Shown here: piece by piece, positions 61,572 to 64,000 of the stretch
How the letters are laid out: the number at the start of each line of letters is the position of its first letter
Numbering within the stretch: the stretch's first letter is position 1
NCBI GenBank assembly: GCA_014873095.1
Contig: CP050848.1
Location: 2,539,850-2,603,849, forward strand
Direction: 5' to 3'
Origin: Planctomycetales bacterium ZRK34
GTDB taxonomy: Bacteria; Planctomycetota; Phycisphaerae; Phycisphaerales; Zrk34
DNA length: 64,000 bases
Made by a program: the position numbers and the translations under genes
Notes under the pieces: generated by a model
Told to the model about the DNA's origin: nothing
Database searches by the model: none
Seen by the model: only the letters and a program-made list of their open reading frames with translations

Positions 61572-63568
61572 AGGCGACGCCGGTGGTGTGGTGGCGGCGC
61601 GTTCTGCCGTGCTGGTGGCTGGCGATGGCGATCGGCTCGCACTGGCCGCGCCTCGATATGTCGGGCATGATCGGGATGGAGAATGATTCGCTGCTGTTCG
61701 GGGTCGACAAATGGTTTCACCTGGTGGGGTATCTGGGTCTGACCTGGCTGGCGTTGTCGGCAAGGTTGTTTTCATCGAAGCCGCGCGTCTGGCGGATTCT
61801 GCTGACGCTTCAGGTCGTCGTGCTGTACATGCTGCTTGACGAAACGACGCAGGTGTTTTCACCGGGGCGATCGCTGTCGTTGTCGGATGTCAGCGCGTCG
61901 GCGACGGGGCTGACGATCGGCGCCGGGCTGTGGGCGATCACGCGATGGATGAGCGATCACGATGGTTCCTTCGTCGCGCATACGCGCATCGTCAGTCTGT
62001 TGACGCTGGTGAGTCGGCTGTTCGGGCTGGTGCGTGACTGGTCGCTGGCGTGGGTGTTCGGCTTCGGGTGGGTCTATGACGCATTCGTGATCGCGTTCAT
62101 GATTCCGAATCTGTTTCGACGCCTGTTCGGCGAAGGGGCGCTGGCGGCGGCATTCGTCCCGCAGTACACCCGCCTGCGGCGCAAGCACGAGCAAAGCGCG
62201 CATGCATTTGCAACCAGCGTGCTGTGGCGCATCACCATCGCGCTGACAGGCATTGCGCTGGTGACGGTGGCCACGCTGATCGTGGTCGACCTGGCGGCAT
62301 CGCTGAGCCAGCGGGCGGACCTGACGGTGAAGCTGACGTCGATCACGTTGTGGTACGCGCCGCTGGTTTGCGTGGCGGCGATACTCGGCGCGATTCTGCA
62401 GGTGCACGGGCGGTTCGGTCCGCCGGCCGCGGCGCCGGTGATTCTGAATCTGTTCATCATCGGGGCCTGCTTTGTGGCCGGTTACGCCATGGGGCCGGAC
62501 GTGGTCGTCGAGCGGCGGATCATGATGGTGTGCATCGCGGTGATCATGGCGGGCCTGGTGCAGGTCGGCTGGCAGGCGGCGCTGCGCCCGAAGGGATCGA
62601 CCTATGAGCGGCCGCATGAAGGGCTGGTCAGCGATGCGATGGGCCGACTGATGCGGCAGTGGGGGCCGACGGTCGTGGGGCTGGCGGTATTTCAGGTGAA
62701 CGTGCTGGCGGACTCGCTGATCGCGTGGTTCTTCTCGTCGCCGCCGGGCGCGCAGGCGGGGGCGACGATGCACCTGATGGGGTGGCAACCGCAGTACCCG
62801 ATGCAGACGGGGTCGGTGTCGGTGCTCGGGGCCACGGCGCGGCTCTACGAATTTCCGATCGGTGTGTTCGGCATCGCGGTCGCCACGGCGATCTTTCCGC
62901 AACTGGCGGCGGCGGCTGAAGATCGCATACGTTTTACCGATCTGCTGCACCGCGGTCTGCGCCTGACGATACTCATCGGTCTGCCGGCGTCGATCGGGCT
63001 GGTGCTGATCCGCGAACCACTGGCTACGGCGATCTACTACCGCGGCGGCAAACTCACCGCCGACGATGCCGCCCGCATCGCCTGGGTGCTCAGCGGGTAC
63101 GCCCCGGCCGTGTGGGCCTACTCGATGAACCACCTGTTGACGCGCACTTTCTATGCTCATCAGAATACCCTCACGCCGATGCGCGTGGCGGTGTCGATGG
63201 TCGCGTTGAATGTGACGTTGAATCTGCTGTTGATCTGGCCGCTGGGGGCGGCGGGGCTCGCCTGGTCCACCGCCATCTGCGCGGCGATTCAATCAGTGAT
63301 TCTTCTGCGACTGGTTTGTCGATACGTCGATCGCCCGCTCGACGGCGCGGTGCTGGCGAGCTGGGGGCGCAGCGGAATCGTCACGGTGGTGATGGCGGCG
63401 GTGCTGATCGGAGTCTTGCGGCCGTTCGAGTTGGACACGATGTCGAGATGGCAGGTGGTCGGGCTGTTGCTCGGCGCCACGGGGGCGGGAACGCTCGCCG
63501 TCGCCGCCTCGGCATGGCTGCTGAAAATGCCTGAAATCCGCTGGATTTTCAGTCGCCGCGGCGCTTAA
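61568..63568 (+). CDS. VanZ-like / MurJ lipid II flippase fusion
   Basis: 666 aa, clearly longer than MurJ (about 510). Residues about 1-125 are VanZ-like: FGVDKWFHLVGYLGLTWLAL, then LLDETTQVFSPGRSLSLSDV, with the Asp/His and Glu/Gln/Arg/Asp signature. From about 137 the MurJ/MviN fold starts: TRIVSLLTLVSRLFGLVRDW and IPNLFRRLFGEGALAAAFVP, which contains the family's conserved RRLFGEGA. Many transmembrane helices follow. MurJ flips lipid II for peptidoglycan synthesis. The start overlaps the parA stop codon (ATGA) and no stop codon occurs at the junction, so this is a true fusion unless there is an assembly error. There is a hairpin (GGGGCGG/CCGCCCC) just after the gene. Confidence 0.9.
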   Translation: MKATPVVWWRRVLPCWWLAMAIGSHWPRLDMSGMIGMENDSLLFGVDKWFHLVGYLGLTWLALSARLFSSKPRVWRILLTLQVVVLYMLLDETTQVFSPGRSLSLSDVSASATGLTIGAGLWAITRWMSDHDGSFVAHTRIVSLLTLVSRLFGLVRDWSLAWVFGFGWVYDAFVIAFMIPNLFRRLFGEGALAAAFVPQYTRLRRKHEQSAHAFATSVLWRITIALTGIALVTVATLIVVDLAASLSQRADLTVKLTSITLWYAPLVCVAAILGAILQVHGRFGPPAAAPVILNLFIIGACFVAGYAMGPDVVVERRIMMVCIAVIMAGLVQVGWQAALRPKGSTYERPHEGLVSDAMGRLMRQWGPTVVGLAVFQVNVLADSLIAWFFSSPPGAQAGATMHLMGWQPQYPMQTGSVSVLGATARLYEFPIGVFGIAVATAIFPQLAAAAEDRIRFTDLLHRGLRLTILIGLPASIGLVLIREPLATAIYYRGGKLTADDAARIAWVLSGYAPAVWAYSMNHLLTRTFYAHQNTLTPMRVAVSMVALNVTLNLLLIWPLGAAGLAWSTAICAAIQSVILLRLVCRYVDRPLDGAVLASWGRSGIVTVVMAAVLIGVLRPFELDTMSRWQVVGLLLGATGAGTLAVAASAWLLKMPEIRWIFSRRGA

Positions 63569-63576
63569 TTCCGATC

Positions 63577-63602
63577 GGGGCGGCGATGGCGCACCCCGCC
63601 CC
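63577..63602 (+). terminator. Weak hairpin after MurJ fusion
   Basis: GGGGCGG pairs with CCGCCCC across about 12 nt, soon after the stop codon at 63568. There is no T-run. Confidence 0.45.
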
Positions 63603-63642
63603 TAAGGAAAAGTCGATACATGCTTTTCAGCAAATTACCGAG

Positions 63643-63670
63643 TTGGTAAACCCTCAGAGCGTGATATATT
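63643..63670 (+). promoter_or_regulatory. Promoter of candidate ncRNA
   Basis: -35 TTGGTA (63643-63648), 16-nt spacer, -10 TATATT (63665-63670). The expected start is near 63677. Confidence 0.55.
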
Positions 63671-63676
63671 TACCCA

Positions 63677-63907
63677 CAACGACATTGGGATCGCAGCCCA
63701 CGATCAGCAACAGACAAAGTTCCCCTAAGTCGGGCGAAGGAAGATGAAAAGAAGGGTGATCACGTCATCATGCATCAATAACGATGACACACATGACGGT
63801 CGCGAAGGTTGAAAGATGAGCGTTTGTCGAGCTTTGGCACGGGCTCGGCAAACGCAACAAGGGAACTCGGAGCGTTGTTCTTTAACGGGAACAACGCTCT
63901 TTTTTTA
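63677..63907 (+). ncRNA. Candidate structured ncRNA with intrinsic terminator
   Basis: This interval has no credible reading frame but has a promoter, internal structure and a strong terminator. A 13-bp stem (63820-63832 with 63843-63855, GCGTTTG/CAAACGC and CGAGC/GCTCG around one T-G pair) is clear. A second stem GTCATC/GATGAC is at 63764-63769 and 63783-63788. A long-range pair AGTTCCC/GGGAACT joins 63718-63724 to 63861-63867. The terminator is an 11-bp stem GAGCGTTGTTC/GAACAACGCTC (63870-63880 and 63889-63899) followed by seven T. The length is about 230 nt. It does not show the signatures of tmRNA, RNase P RNA or SRP RNA; 6S-like cannot be excluded. Confidence 0.6.
63870..63906. terminator. 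Intrinsic terminator
   Basis: An 11-bp stem with an 8-nt loop (63881-63888), then T63900-T63906. It also abuts the stop codon of the minus-strand gene at 63905. Confidence 0.9.
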
Positions 63908-64000
63908 TTCATCAGCATCGGCCCGCTGCCAGACGCGAATGTAATCCACTTCGTACTCGGTGGGGAAGCCCTCGGGCGAGGCGTTGCGGCGCAGCGGTGC
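63905..64000 (-). CDS. C-terminal end of a GH16-like glycoside hydrolase (partial)
   Basis: Only 31 codons before the TAA at 63907-63905 are inside the window; the start lies beyond the right edge. The visible C-terminus FPTEYEVDYIRVWQRADADE carries the EVDYIRVWQ pattern that closes many GH16 (laminarinase/agarase-type) jelly rolls and related concanavalin-fold proteins. It would be an exported glycan-cleaving enzyme; this cannot be settled from such a short piece. Confidence 0.55.
   Translation of the reverse strand, partial: APLRRNASPEGFPTEYEVDYIRVWQRADADE

Overview
The window is GC-rich bacterial chromosome that reads as a planctomycete, most probably of the class Phycisphaerae. The reasons are the PVC-type membrane-bound dehydrogenase/HEAT/cytochrome c protein (15507-18806), a planctomycete-type N-terminal cytochrome protein (57780-58973), several PEP-CTERM surface proteins, a sulfatase, an alpha-L-fucosidase and three beta-helix carbohydrate-active proteins. 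No rRNA or tRNA gene was found. The only transposase is of the IS110 type. Species cannot be assigned from the sequence alone.

Layout. 1-1891: 3'-truncated beta-helix lipoprotein (minus). 1922-2050: REP-like inverted pair beside an IS110-type transposase (2066-3040). 3279-5321: EF-G-like GTPase. 5508-10608: beta-helix protein, zinc-ribbon membrane protein, RNase Z-like hydrolase, GNAT. 10872-13070: periplasmic redox operon (cytochrome b562-like, di-haem peroxidase-like lipoprotein, azurin). 13178-18806: Lgt, beta-helix protein, PVC dehydrogenase/cytochrome. 19232-26882: CDP-alcohol phosphatidyltransferase, NadE, AEC transporter, GH29 fucosidase, HEAT protein, sulfatase. 27032-35504: YjbQ, PEP-CTERM proteins, YkgJ, NAD-isocitrate dehydrogenase, a DcrB/PsbP-like protein and pheS. 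35779-38828: P1B-type metal ATPase and an ABC permease. 38933-57071: an 18-kb block on one strand with three SPFH proteins, an ABC exporter, a large unknown protein, then a VWA/ExbB/ExbD/TPR module. 57159-64000: EF-hand protein, planctomycete cytochrome/LRR protein, RmlD-like reductase, PEP-CTERM protein, ParA, a VanZ-MurJ fusion, a probable structured ncRNA and the tail of a GH16-like protein.

The best candidate for an undescribed system is 48634-57071. Two paralogous membrane-anchored VWA proteins carry a TonB-like N-terminal helix (P-W then Ser-x3-His). They are followed by a periplasmic repeat protein, one ExbB/TolQ channel, three consecutive ExbD/TolR proteins (each keeping the membrane Asp) and a 907-residue periplasmic TPR protein. 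This looks like a proton-motive-force-driven envelope machine in which a VWA domain replaces the usual TonB/TolA periplasmic part.

Other points of note: a shared promoter-operator architecture (TTGAC[AG], 16 nt, TATT[TC]T, 9 nt, GTACANTTGTAC) in front of two tandem PEP-CTERM genes, with the operator repeated before a third; inverted repeats, several made of heptamers, at convergent gene ends; a 43-nt near-perfect AT-rich palindrome at 18916-18958; and a structured, gene-free transcript candidate at 63677-63907.
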